Position numbers and translations under genes: made by a program | Notes under the pieces: model-generated | Seen by the model: only the letters and a program-made list of their open reading frames with translations | Database searches by the model: none | Told to the model about the DNA's origin: nothing | In this document: positions 21,790 to 32,248 of the stretch, in pieces | How the letters are laid out: each line of letters begins with the position of its first letter | How positions within the stretch are numbered: position 1 is the first letter of the stretch | NCBI GenBank assembly: GCA_024500155.1 | Contig: CM044856.1 | Span: forward strand, 51,584,303-51,648,302 | Length of the DNA stretch: 64,000 bases | From: Chenopodium formosanum | Lineage: Eukaryota > Streptophyta > Magnoliopsida > Caryophyllales > Amaranthaceae | Reading direction: 5' to 3'

Positions 21790-21852
21790 AGCTACGTTCG
21801 GCCTGATTCCTTAAGAAAGGATACGTAGGCAACCCTTTACGGGTGCGGCCAC
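21790..21852 (+). ncRNA. Conserved two-hairpin RNA-like module (T1 copy)
   Basis: Starts about 35 bases after the pol stop. Outer stem GCTACGT/ACGTAGGC, inner stem TCCTT/AAGGA, then a second hairpin ACCC-TTTAC-GGGT followed by GCGGCC. The T2 copy is the same apart from a C-to-T in the internal loop and a G-to-A after the second hairpin. The T3 copy has the same folding with different stem lengths. Confidence 0.65.
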
Positions 21853-21915
21853 TTTATTTTTCGACACCTCCGCGTTCCAGAATTGATTAAAAATTCACAA
21901 GAAAATCGGCAAATT

Positions 21916-22030
21916 ATTGGCGTCGCAGAACAGAGCCTGGCGCCAGCCAGAAGTCATCAGTGCCAGCCGATGGAATTGGCGCCTGGTGCCAGACTTCAAT
22001 GGCAGGCGCCAAATGCCAATGACTGGCGCC
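21916..22030 (+). repeat. GGCGCC palindrome cluster downstream of T1 pol
   Basis: Four exact GGCGCC hexamers within 115 bp, mostly as CTGGCGCCA or TTGGCGCC. It lies between the pol hairpin module and the 3' end of the antisense DUF7745-like gene. The T2 equivalent is 43639-43755 with three exact hexamers. Confidence 0.65.
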
Positions 22031-22292
22031 AATTCGGGAATAAAATCTAGGTAATTTCGGTGTTTTTCGGAAAATTTTCGACTTCCGTACTCGAAGAATT
22101 TCTGGAAAATTATTTTTTTTCGATTTTCATTGCTTTAATAAAATAAATTTAAAGTAAACAATTTAATTGAAAGCTAAATTTCATTAATAAAATAAAGTTA
22201 CATTATTGATGGAATTTAAATAAAGCTGAAATAGATTAACTTTAAATAAAATAACAATCTAAGTCTAATAAACCTAAAGCTAAGCAACGCTC

Positions 22293-23800
22293 TTAATCTT
22301 TCTTTTCCTTTCTAGCTCTTTTCCAATTCTTGTCTGCTTCCTCCTCTTCATCCATGACTTTAGCTAGTAGACATCCTTTAGAGGACCTACATTCAATTTT
22401 AGAGTAAATAGTCTCCCCTTCAGCTAGCACTCCATGCTTCTTTTCCACCCAAGCTTTTTTGTCTGTGGTGTTAGCTTTCCGTTTTCCTTTGTCTTTGGTA
22501 GTATTTTTCTTCCTAGGCATTGTAGGTGTTTTGAATTCAATTCTTGCACCTAAGCGTTCTTTGGTAAGAGTCACCCTGTCACCTAGACGATTCTTTACAT
22601 CGGTTCTACCCTGATCAATCAAAGATTTCTTCAGCAACCACTTCTTTACATCATTAGGCAAAGAAGGAGGAACCTTTTGGGTAATCACTTCCCATAAAGG
22701 TCTAGAGCTCCAGTAAGCATCAAATCTATCTACTTCTTGAGATACAGGATACTCAAAGGGAGGACGAAGATCCCCGGAAGGAATATTCTGAAGCAAGCCG
22801 TATTGTCTTTTTACCCTGCAGGGATAATAATAAGTTACACGAGACAAGCTTGGAAGACGGCAGAAAGGTTGCTTGTTAACACCAACCATCCTTTCTATTA
22901 TCCACCATGGGATGACCCACTTGATAGCAAAATCACGTGATTCAAAGACTTTTCTCCACCCATGGCGCCCAATTTTAGGGATACGCTTCTTCCTTTCACG
23001 AAGCAATTGGGAGTATATTTCTCAATATCGTCCGGAGGGCTAATTAATCCTAGCCTCTACATTAGCCACATCTGTAAAAAAAAATGCAATGCACATAAAC
23101 TATTATTACAATACAAAAATATAATTTTTGATTTCTGTAATTAAAAATATTATTTTTCTACTTGTAATAAAATTGGAGAACCGCGAAGAGGCGCTTTTGG
23201 GTCCCTTTTCAATTCATCTAGACTAATCATAGACTCTCCAACTATTAATGGCATTGGATTTCTCCCTGATTCAATTTGTTCTAGTATAGTGGTTATAATT
23301 GATTGACCCTTGTTATTTTTACCACTACTAAGAAAAAATTGATTAAGCATGCAAAATAGGAACGCTCTTCTTCTATATATATGAAAAGATTCAGAAAGAG
23401 GTTTATCAAAATAATGGCGTGCAAATTCTTTCAAATTAACTATATTGCCATCTACTATTTATGATAAATCCCTTTCCTTCAAATTAAAGAAGCGCTAAAA
23501 ATCCTTATAATAGTATGCGTCTACTCTAGGGATTGCTATAAGGTCTATTGCAGGGAAGCTTAAGATAGCACCAAATTCCTCCAGCAAAGGGCTAATCTCA
23601 TCATACCCTATTATGAAACAATGAGTATCAACATTCCAAAATTCTAAAGCGGTATGTATGTAGTCTAGGTCAAGATCTACCCCTTTGATGCCATAAATTC
23701 CCCTCAAGTGAAATAAATCTAATTCTTTTCTGTCTCTAGCATTAAGAGATCGACACCATTCATGAGTGTATTGGTTGAAGGTTTTGGTGACTAAAGATAT
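22293..23800 (-). pseudogene. Antisense DUF7745-like gene in T1 (two exons)
   Basis: Minus-strand gene. Exon 1 runs 23800-23162 and exon 2 runs 23071-22293, with a 90-bp GT-AG intron (23072-23161) that joins in phase (SPILLQ then MWLM). Conserved features include THEWCRSLNARDRKELD, EISPLLEEFGAILSFPAID, RNPMPLIVGESMISLDEL and a lysine-rich C-terminus. The layout resembles plant DUF7745 proteins, which are found with retrotransposons; function is unknown. In T1 the start codon is ATA where T2 has ATG (45523-45525), and two stops (about 23495 and 23460) break exon 1, so this copy is dead. Its own TATA box lies at 23874-23882. Confidence 0.7.
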
Positions 23801-23873
23801 GATTATTATTTTTTCTAAAGTAGAGAATTATTTTATTCGCTGGAATTATGAGAAGAATCGGCTGGGCAGGGGG

Positions 23874-24018
23874 CTATTTATACAGAAATTGCAAGGAATT
23901 TTAATCAGATTAAAATACAGCATCAGCGTCAATTGGCGCCAGCCGCCAGCGCTTGGTGCCACATGCTAAGTGTAGCGCCTGGCGCCACGCGCCATAGTGT
24001 GGCGCCAGCAGACGCCAA
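23874..24018 (-). promoter_or_regulatory. Antisense promoter of the DUF7745-like gene (T1)
   Basis: On the minus strand TATAAATAG occupies 23882-23874, about 75 bp before the start position. Upstream of it on that strand is a GGCGCC cluster (23926-24018, three exact hexamers plus AGCGCC and GGTGCC), the same cluster type and a similar distance to TATA as in the LTR. In T2 the equivalents are about 45599-45608 and 45654-45748. Confidence 0.65.
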
Positions 24019-24447
24019 GTTGCCAGACCAGCCGCGCGTGCTCAACTTGCGTTCTTAATATTAAAATCGAGTCGGTTAATGACTTTATGGCTCCGTTTAA
24101 TTTTCCTAAACATACTTTTTTATCCTTTTTCTTAATTAATTAAATATAGCTATTATTTTTAATTTATATTATTCTTTTTACAAACACCCGACATTTTATT
24201 CGAATTTTTTCTTTTTTTATTTTTTCTTTTTGGGGGAGAGAGTCGGATACCCTCCATCAATAATAAAAATGACGGAATTTTTGTGCAAAATTGTTTGTCA
24301 CACTTTTCTTGCACATACTAACATACACATAATAGTAAATAATCAAATAAATTCATGATAACATAAATATACAAATGTGTCTAATGAGTCTAAGGCAAAG
24401 TTCTATAAAAAATGTCAAAATAAAATATACACATAAACAAACTACGA
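24019..24447. other. Intergenic part between the two antisense genes of T1
   Basis: AT-rich, no gene. It carries the conserved GGGGGAGAGAGTCGGATACC motif and CTCC at 24232-24255, shared with T2 and T3. Confidence 0.55.
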
Positions 24448-26779
24448 CGCCGGAGGACATAGGCCCATCATATCATAAAATTGCGCCGTACGAGGAGTCA
24501 CCTCTCCAACAGCTCCAGCTCCAGTCTCCGTAGGAGGAGGAAGACTTAACATGGGACCACTCCAGCCAGGATCAACCTGAGGCTAAGGCCGCGGAGGCTG
24601 CTGCGATGACGAGCCTACCTCGTACATCCCACCACCTCTGAAAGCCGAGGTAGCCTCTCCTACCGGCGCAGCATGAGCACCCTCAGAAGAAGATCCCGAG
24701 CCCTCAGCAACGTCGGCTCGAGCAGCCTCAGAACGACCGCCTCTACCCCCTGAAGAAATGCGACGACGTCTCGAGCTAGAGCTTGTTGGATCCCTCCACT
24801 CCTCAGGTCTCGTGCGAGTGTGAGAAGCAATGGGCTGGCCCTGCAAAAAGAATTAAATCAGAAACAAGGTGAAATTGAAGCAGCAATGCAAAAATAATGA
24901 GTAAAAAAAGGCTACCTCTCGGATGACGTCATCCCGACGGCAAGTGACCGCATTCCTCATTCGGACGAGCTGGCTCCGGAAAGCATCTATGCATTGTGCC
25001 ATCGCCGAAACCACCTCGCATGAAAACTGTCAGAAAAATAAGTCAGCAAATGTACATGATATACATGAACACAAAATTTCTGAAAAAACTAGGCTTACTC
25101 TACTCTGGTGGCGAGGAATCGACCGCTCTACGAAGCGGTCGCCCTCGGGAGCCGGAGGAATCATCTCCTCGATCGGCTCGTACATTCCTTTGTAGTGGAT
25201 GGACATACGGGGCGGCACGAACTCAGCAACACCGTCCTGATAAAATAGGAAAAATCAGTAAAGTATTACTTGGGAGCTACTTAGCGAAAGATAAAAGCTA
25301 AGAATCTTACCCTCACATCCTCAGCCAGTACAGGGGCTGGAGCTAATAAAGGTAGTAGCTCCTTAGCATAACACCGCCCGAGGATCACATGGGACCGCCA
25401 AGGGGTACCAGCTCCCTCAGACATGCTCGACAACCGCGCCTCGTCGAACATATGACGTGGTGGAGCAGCGGGGACGACGAAGACATCAGAAGAGTGCTGT
25501 CTAGTGACCCTCTCTCCCAAGTACGCGATCGCTCCATAAGTCCCCAGAAAATAGCGACGCTCAGCTGAATACTGTGTGGCTAACCCTGGGACTGTCCAAC
25601 CACCCCATGGTCGGTATACCACCTCAGGTCCCTATAAAGAGCATCAATCAGGCAAGAATACATCTAAAACACCGCGGAAAAGCAAAATAGACAATAAAAG
25701 TCGTACCGAGATGATCCAGCTCCGGACACATGTAGTAGACATATCTACATGGTGACCGCCCCTAGAGGCGCTCACTGGAAATCCCAGCGGCAATGGTCTC
25801 GCCGGCGCAATGGAAGGAAAGTACTCGTAGAACCAGATCTACAAAGAGCTAAAAGTGTGAGCAAATGCTAACTAACATGCAGAGCTAAACTTTATAGGGA
25901 ATAAATGTTTACCTCTACGACCTTCCAAAAGGCAGACAAAGCAACGTTCGTCCAAAAGGACCGGTGTCGACACGAGTCCCTCAGCGCACGAACGAAGTCA
26001 GCATAGGCCAAGCTGGCCCAGTCATAAGTCCCGATCCGGTAGAGATCACGAACAGCAGGAAGGTAGTAAAGCAATGCCCTACTACCCTTGTCAGGGGAGA
26101 ATGTCCTTAACAACAATATCAACACAAAGATGCGCACCCGCTGCTCTCGGGTGGTCGCATCGTCATCAAGAGCCGCTGCCAGCGTCGAGCGGCGAATTCC
26201 CCTAGCACTAAACTGAGTCGTCTCGACCTCAGCTCGGGCCCGAATAGCGATCGGCCCCAACAACTCCTTGACCTCCGAAGAGAAGACGTCGATTCCACTG
26301 TCAAACGGCAGTGGCACAGAAGTGAACTCCAGTCCTGTGATGAGACTGAAATCTGTAGGGGTGACCATCATCTCGCCCCAGGGGAAATGGAAGGTGTTGG
26401 TGGTGTCCCAGAAGAACTCCACCAAAGCGCGCACTACGTGATGACCCCCGCTGGAGGCAATCATAGCCTCGGAGGTCTCGAACAAAGTAGCTAGCCCGCA
26501 AGACTCCCGTAGGAGCCTCGTCTCAGGATCCCTGGCGATGTACATCCTGTATAAATCGCCTAAACCATCACAGCCAGAGCCCTGATGCCGTGTCCTCCCG
26601 GGCTCGGTGCCTTGTCTCACCCTCTCAGAAATGTGGTGGACAGGGGCGAAGAACAGGGTCCGCTCATCCCACTCCGGAAGCCGACCAAGTGAAGTGGAAG
26701 GCGTGGCGTCGTCCTCCACGGGCTCATGCTCCCGTCTAGTGTTTCGGGACCGTGAACCTGAGCCTTGTTGTCTAGCCAT
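24448..26779 (-). CDS. Antisense plant mobile domain (PMD) gene in T1, six exons, open
   Basis: Minus-strand gene with start ATG at 26779 (MARQQGSGSRSR). Exons: 26779-25913, 25838-25707, 25631-25311, 25236-25099, 25026-24916, 24840-24583. The five introns are 72-75 bp and all are GT-AG and phase 0. The joined frame is about 608 codons. The PMD core is visible as FHFPWGEMMVTPTDFSLITGLEF, then YDWASLAYADFVRALRDS, and across the first junction FWKVVE-IWFYEYFP. The C-terminus is Ser/Arg and Pro rich. PMD proteins (MAIN/MAIL family) act in gene silencing and genome stability in plants and are often mobile. A TAG at 24583 replaces a CAG of the longer T2 form, whose tail would end about 24448 with PPAS. 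A 469-bp leader intron (26781-27249) is likely. Confidence 0.8.
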
Positions 26780-27410
26780 GCTATATTGTGTAGAATCATC
26801 ATAAATTAAGGTTCTATAGTATCTAAGGTTTGCCTAGCCGCATGATACTATGTTCGCAAAAAACAGAGTACGTAGTACAAAAAAGAGCACAAATTCAAAT
26901 TGAGCATAACATCATTTTTCAAGCAGTTAAACAATTTCTTGCAACACTATAGTGATTGTTGTGACAAATTGAACAAGAATTGCTAGCAAAAACACCAAGA
27001 ACAAGTCACATTTTTCTTCCCGGCCTTAAGAGGTCCAACAATGGCAAATTGCTCATTTCTTCACCAAATTGAGTTAGACAAGTCTCAAATTACTCCCAAG
27101 GCAATATACAAACATAATCAAGCAATTTCATGGCATAAAACTTGACAAACAAAGCAAACTGAGCATTATAAATTTTGAATTTTCATGAAATTCGTGAATA
27201 AACATGCCAAGAATTCGTAAAAACTAATGTGAGTTTGAAGGAAACATACATAGATCAGGAAAATAGATGGAAAGAGCTTTGATTTGCAACAAATTTGTGC
27301 GAATTCGGTTAAGAAATGAGCAAGTAATGAGCAATTGAAGCTTCCGGGTTTCTTCGAGCAGTTTCGCGACAAACAAAGCAGCGAAATGAAGAGGAAAAGG
27401 GTATTTAAGG
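26780..27410 (-). promoter_or_regulatory. Leader, leader intron and TATA-like box of the T1 PMD gene
   Basis: Minus-strand leader. A donor GTATGT at 27249-27244 (GTAAGT in T2) and an acceptor ATATAG at 26786-26781, one base before the start codon, define a probable leader intron. CTTAAATACCC at about 27409-27399 is a TATA-like box. Directly upstream on the minus strand lies a GGCGCC cluster (27421-27535). Confidence 0.5.
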
Positions 27411-27420
27411 AAGTCCCTGT

Positions 27421-27535
27421 GCTGGCGCCAAGCCCTATGCATTGGCGTCACAAATTAGGCTTGGCGCCTGGCGCCAACATCAGCGCCTGGCGATAATGCT
27501 AATAAGGTGGCGCTGATGGTTTTTCAGCGACGCCA
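27421..27535 (-). promoter_or_regulatory. GGCGCC cluster upstream of the T1 PMD gene
   Basis: Three exact GGCGCC hexamers plus GGCGTC, AGCGCC and GGCGCT variants within 115 bp. The position relative to the TATA-like box is the same as in the LTR and the DUF7745-like promoter. The T2 equivalent (49229-49340) is more decayed. Confidence 0.6.
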
Positions 27536-27714
27536 AAGCACCCAGCCACCTGATGAGGTTGTGCTAGCCTTATGCAACATATTTTTGGGTTCCTTGGTAC
27601 GCCAGATAGCCCCTCTAAGCAATTTGGCATGATTTAGTAATCGGTTTGATTACATAAAGTGATCGACCTGATGAGATCGTCTCACTTAGCTTAAAGCGCC
27701 CAAGCATTGGCTCA

Positions 27715-28117
27715 TTAGCAAAAAGCACCGACATATAGGTTCAAGAGCAAAAGAGCACCAAAGTACAGATTCAAAATAACGGAAGCGTCGATGTACAGGC
27801 ATAGCGGAGGCAAAGTTCAGGCGAACTTTTAAAGATCGACAGGCGTGGATCTTCGGTAATTTCCTTCGGAAAATTTTCGCATCAAATGAGGATGACTTCA
27901 AGAGAAGATGTCTTCGATAGCATTCCCTAGCTCGCGGAGAGCTGTCTCAAACAACTGGAGCTAATTTCAAGAGAAATAATCTTCGATGGTATTCCCTAGG
28001 ATGTGGAATATTATCAATGCGGATGAGGATTGTTTCAAGAGAAATAATCTTCGATGGTATTCCCTAGGATGTGGAATATTATCAATGTGGAGGAGGATCG
28101 TTTCAGGCGAATCAATC
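27715..28117 (+). repeat. T1 3' tandem repeats, interrupted by C1
   Basis: Degenerate repeats of about 60 bp with CTTCGATGGTATTCCCTAG as a recurrent piece (27910, 27980, 28048). The array is cut by C1 after 28117 and resumes at 38770-38850 with GGCATTCTCTAGCTTGTAGG. T2 has the related arrays at 49530-49960, where a shorter 36-bp repeat with GCACCGACATAC also occurs. Confidence 0.65.
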
Positions 28118-29557
28118 TGTTGTTTCAATGAATACTACAAGAAGGGGGGGTTGAATTGTAGTATGAGAGTTTAGCCAAACTTTTTGCGGAATTAAAATTA
28201 AGTTAGCTAAAGGAACTGAGAGATTAACTAAAGGAACTAAAGAATGCAAGAGAGATTTTACGTGGAAAACTCCTTGGCCCTAACAAGGAGAAAAACCACG
28301 ACCACTTGGGATTTTGGAAAAAGAATCTTCACTATAATAGGGCAAATGATCCTATTACAAGCTAAAGACTCAAACTCAAGTTCCTCTACGAACTTGAGAC
28401 CCTGAGGAACAAGTCACCCAACTTGTTACTCTTCTCTTCTCTTTCTCTCTTCTCACTTCTCTGTTCTCTCTTCTCTTTCTCTGTTCTCTGTTCTCTTTCT
28501 CTGTTCTCTCTTCTCTTTCTCTTCTCTTTCTCTTCTCTTTCTCTTTTCTCTTTCTCTTCTCTTTCTCTTTTCTCTTTCTCTTCTCTTTCTCTTCTCTTTC
28601 TCTTTTCTCTTCTCTTTCTCATACACAAATGTTCACTCGAACTTCCCCATTCTCCAATTACAACTCGAAAGAAAAACAAACTCTAGTATAAGAACATTAA
28701 GAACACTCTAATAAACTTATGTGGAATTGGACGCTTGACTCAATTAAAAGCTTGAAAACTTATGTGAGCAAGGACAAGTTTTTCCAACAGAAATTGTGAA
28801 CTATTTATAGAGCTATAAACGCTTTGGAAAACTTCATTGTGCAGCAAACCCATTACGCCACTACTCATGCCCACTAAGAAGATCATGTCCCTTAATTTAA
28901 GGAACCATGAACTCCTCAATTTTGCAGAACCACGACTTGAAGAAGAACGTGGGAGAGTAGGCCGCAAGTTTTGGAAAACAAGGTGATTTTATTTTTTCAG
29001 AAGATAATTTCGAAAATAAGAAAATAAAATAAAATCTTTTTGCACAAGATATTTTCGAAATTCAGAAAGAAATAAAATCCCTTTAAAAAGATAAACATTT
29101 TAGATTGCAACCGTTTTCCTAAAAACTAGCATGCACAATTTTATCTTCTTAGACCAATTCCACACAGATTTTTCGAGTGCCATTTAATATCTTATACTTA
29201 CATAAATCCTAAAATATAAAAATATATTTAGTCTTCATGTTTCTCTGATGAAGCTTCTACTCCGAGGCTTCTGTTCCTTGGAAGGAACTTCTCTTCTCTG
29301 ATGAGGCTTCTTCTCTGAAGCTTCTGTTCCCTGAGGGAACCTTCTCTTCTCCAGTCTTCATTTCTGAAGCGCCAGTTCCTGTGAGGGAACTCTTCTTTTT
29401 GGATAGCTTCGTTTCTGGCTTTCCTGTTCCTCATGGTATCTTTGCTCGACACTTAATTCTCCTAGTCTTTGCACTGATCACACACTCAAACAATCAAGCC
29501 TTTATTAGTATGTAAGTAAGTAAGGTTGTGTCATCATCAAAATCATTAAGTCCAACA
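28118..29557 (-). repeat. C1 3' LTR (left copy)
   Basis: On the minus strand it starts TGTTGGACTTAATG and ends with AACAACA. TATA is CTATAAATAG at 28810-28801. It contains a long CT-rich microsatellite at 28430-28620 on the plus strand. It is almost identical to the right copy. Confidence 0.95.
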
Positions 29558-29572
29558 ATATTCCCCCTTTTT
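29558..29572 (-). other. C1 polypurine tract, with a second copy at about 29836-29850
   Basis: AAAAAGGGGGAATAT on the minus strand directly abuts the 3' LTR and primes plus-strand DNA. A similar AAAAGGGGGAAAAAG lies about 275 bp upstream. Repeated PPT motifs are a reported Sirevirus feature. Confidence 0.75.
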
Positions 29573-30149
29573 GATGATGACAAACAATCCAAACTTACTT
29601 ACAAGGAAACAAAGATAATCCATCCTAAACTAAAGAAGGAAAATGCAAAAATATAATGCAATGCAAAAAGGGAACTACTTAATAGAAATAAAGACAGAAA
29701 ACAAAAAGAAGAAAAAAATGCAAAAATGGAAAAACTTGTATTTACATATACCTGCCTGTAGAGATGTAGGCTTACTGAGAAGACTTCGAACAGAGACCAT
29801 AGAATGATTAAGTTTCCTTGGATAGTTTGCATCTTTTTCCCCCTTTTGGCATTATCAAAAACCAACACACAAGCAGTAGTATACCATAACACAGCACCAT
29901 CAAGTGGTCTAGTGTTAAGACAAGAAGCATGCATATATAGAGAAAACATTCACAAAGCATATAGGCAAAAGCATTATAGACATTCATCATCCAAAACCAA
30001 TTTAAAACATCGGCCAATGTACCAAATTTGCAAGTTTACCAAAAGAAAATAAAGTGCCCAAAATATTACAGACCAAATAAAAATTGTTTCCCAAAAACAA
30101 ATAAAAACAGAAGTTTCATCAACATAAAAAGGCTGCAAGGAAAGAGAGG

Positions 30150-31763
30150 TTAGGAGGCAGTGCTTTGGTCATCATCAACAGCAAGATCCTCAAGCTTCTT
30201 GCTGATTTGAGACACAATGTCCTTCACTGTGGACAGTCTCCCCTGTTCTGAGCTCGTGACCAGTTCCTCCAGGTCAGCATCAAGAGTGAGAACACTCTTC
30301 TTTAGTTCCTCCATCTTCACCGCTGATTGTTCTTGTTCCTTCAGCACCTTCTGGAGCATCTCCTTTATCTCCTTCACATCTTCGCTGGGAACCTTTGGCG
30401 GGGAACTAAATGCTGCAAAACCTGTTCCTGCAGATGCATACTTTCCCGAAGTAGGAGAGGGGGTAACTTTCTGCAGTTCCTCCTGTGCCTCAGATATATC
30501 AATGCATATTGGTGCTGGGGTCTCCTTTTTCTTCATCAACCTCAAACTCTTCCTCTTCTTCCTTCCCCCTGTCTCAACTACCTCTTCCACCTGTTTTTCC
30601 TCTTCCTCCTCCTGATCCTGTAACTCCTGAACCACATTCCCTATAACCTCTTTTGCCTCATCTTCTCCTACTTCCCCCTCAACTGGACCACCTACTTCTT
30701 TTGGCCTCTTTTCCTCCTGCACAACTTCAAAACATCCATCTACAACTTTCATCTTATGGTTTTCAAGGAAAATAGGTTGTATATATTCGGTGTTTTTGAG
30801 GGGCAGGGGTTCTTTATTAGCAAAGGAAATGCCAAAACTTTCAAACACATAAGTGAGTAGGTTACCATATCCAACTTTCCAGCCTTTAGGAACACAATGA
30901 GCTAGATGTTGGATCATGATTGAAGGGAAGTTGATCTGGATCTTTTTGGCTAGGCAGTAGATTAAGACAGAGTCAAGCTTGTTGGCACTGTCTCTCTTTT
31001 GAGAACGAGGGATAATGTCATTGTACACGAATTTTAACAGGATTTTGTCAAGAGGGGTTAGGTCATTGTGATTTATGTAGGTTTCCTCCGGGTCTCCACC
31101 TAGATACTCCACAATCTCATCAATGTTTGCATCAGGAAGAGGGTTCCTTATCACATTGCTTTTAAAATACAAGTCATATCCAGTATTAGGAACATCGAAC
31201 AACTCAGCCAAGTACATCGCATCAAACTCAATTTCTTTTTCATACACACAGCAGCGAATAACACCTTTAGAATATTTGAAACTTTTACAAAAATCCCTCA
31301 TAGCATCAACATACAAACTCCGATTAAAACATTCACCCAACAAATTTACCCAATTTTGGGCCTCAAACAAATCTAGCAATTCATACAACTTAACAGACCT
31401 ACACCAAGGTAAATTGAGTACCAAACCTGTTACAAAGTGCTCACTGCTTTTCTCCAACTTTTTCATGGACGCCGGTTTGTCTCGATAGTTGATACCCATC
31501 TCCGGAATGTTCTCGATTTCTTCTTGCATGTCATCAGCTTTCCTCTTGCGAGAAGTATTAGATTCAGTGGGGAACTCATGCTTGGAGGCTTCGAGATTTT
31601 GGGTTTCCGGAATAATTTCCATGGTGATTTCTGGAACAAGGTTTGTGTTTGCTTCGGCTTCAACTTGGGTTTTTGGTGAGACAGACATTGGTGAGAAATT
31701 TTGATCGGAGTGATGAGAGAGAAGGTAATTTTTGTGTGGTGTAAATTTGTGTGAGGTTGACAT
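30150..31763 (-). CDS. C1 envelope-position ORF, 537 aa, intact
   Basis: Third ORF of the Sirevirus-like element, downstream of pol, from ATG 31763 to a stop at 30150. The N-terminus is flexible with a basic RKRKAD patch near residue 73. The central part (residues about 105-320) contains LPWCRSVKLYELLDLFEAQNW, FYNR-like blocks and VYEKEIEFDAMYLAELFDVP. This pattern resembles the 'putative plant transposon protein' family. Then follow a Glu-rich tract, a basic RKKRKSLRLMKKK patch and a C-terminal coiled coil (KEIKEMLQKVLKEQEQ onward). No convincing signal peptide or membrane helix is visible, so 'envelope' describes position only. The gap to the pol stop is about 480 bp. Confidence 0.8.
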   Translation of the reverse strand: MSTSHKFTPHKNYLLSHHSDQNFSPMSVSPKTQVEAEANTNLVPEITMEIIPETQNLEASKHEFPTESNTSRKRKADDMQEEIENIPEMGINYRDKPASMKKLEKSSEHFVTGLVLNLPWCRSVKLYELLDLFEAQNWVNLLGECFNRSLYVDAMRDFCKSFKYSKGVIRCCVYEKEIEFDAMYLAELFDVPNTGYDLYFKSNVIRNPLPDANIDEIVEYLGGDPEETYINHNDLTPLDKILLKFVYNDIIPRSQKRDSANKLDSVLIYCLAKKIQINFPSIMIQHLAHCVPKGWKVGYGNLLTYVFESFGISFANKEPLPLKNTEYIQPIFLENHKMKVVDGCFEVVQEEKRPKEVGGPVEGEVGEDEAKEVIGNVVQELQDQEEEEEKQVEEVVETGGRKKRKSLRLMKKKETPAPICIDISEAQEELQKVTPSPTSGKYASAGTGFAAFSSPPKVPSEDVKEIKEMLQKVLKEQEQSAVKMEELKKSVLTLDADLEELVTSSEQGRLSTVKDIVSQISKKLEDLAVDDDQSTAS

Positions 31764-32248
31764 CTTTTATGGTGGAGGTAACTTGAGTGAGTGAGGTGTC
31801 GTTTGGGAGGTGAGGTGAATTTAGTTGATTGGACACTCCTATTTATTGCTTAGGGAAACGTAAACCGTGTTTCAAGAGAGTAATGGATGTGGGCAACTTT
31901 TGAACAAAAGATAATGATGAATTTTGATATATTCATCCGAATTTAGTGTTTAGATAAGAAAATTTGGAATTTTGAAGATCAGATAAACACAACGATTTTA
32001 TCTTTTGAATTCAATGAAATTGCTTGCAAATACAACTTGATACACGGAACAATTCAACAAGGCTCATGCAAACAATTTTGGACTTCTAATATCTATGACT
32101 TTCAAATTTACATGCTCATTAGTAAATGTTACTCCTGCTCACAACTTGCCTTAACTATGTAATTAAACATATAACACTTGTGCATAGTATACAGTAGTTA
32201 AGCACGTTAGTTTGAGTTTCATACCTGAGGGAACTTGATGCATTTCTC

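Noticed and set aside
24448..26779. PMD gene as a host gene into which T1 fell
   Set aside because: The same gene sits at the same place and orientation in T2, between pol and the 3' LTR, so it belongs to the element family.
28423..28686. Leu/Phe/Ser-rich ORF and its antisense Arg/Glu-rich partner
   Set aside because: They translate the CT microsatellite in the C1 LTR; the same at 37646-37903.
28740..29452. Short ORFs in the C1 LTR
   Set aside because: Found identically in both LTRs, lie in untranslated sequence, no known domain.
29808..30052. Small ORFs between the third ORF and the PPT of C1
   Set aside because: No start context or domain; the region carries repeated polypurine tracts, typical non-coding 3' sequence.
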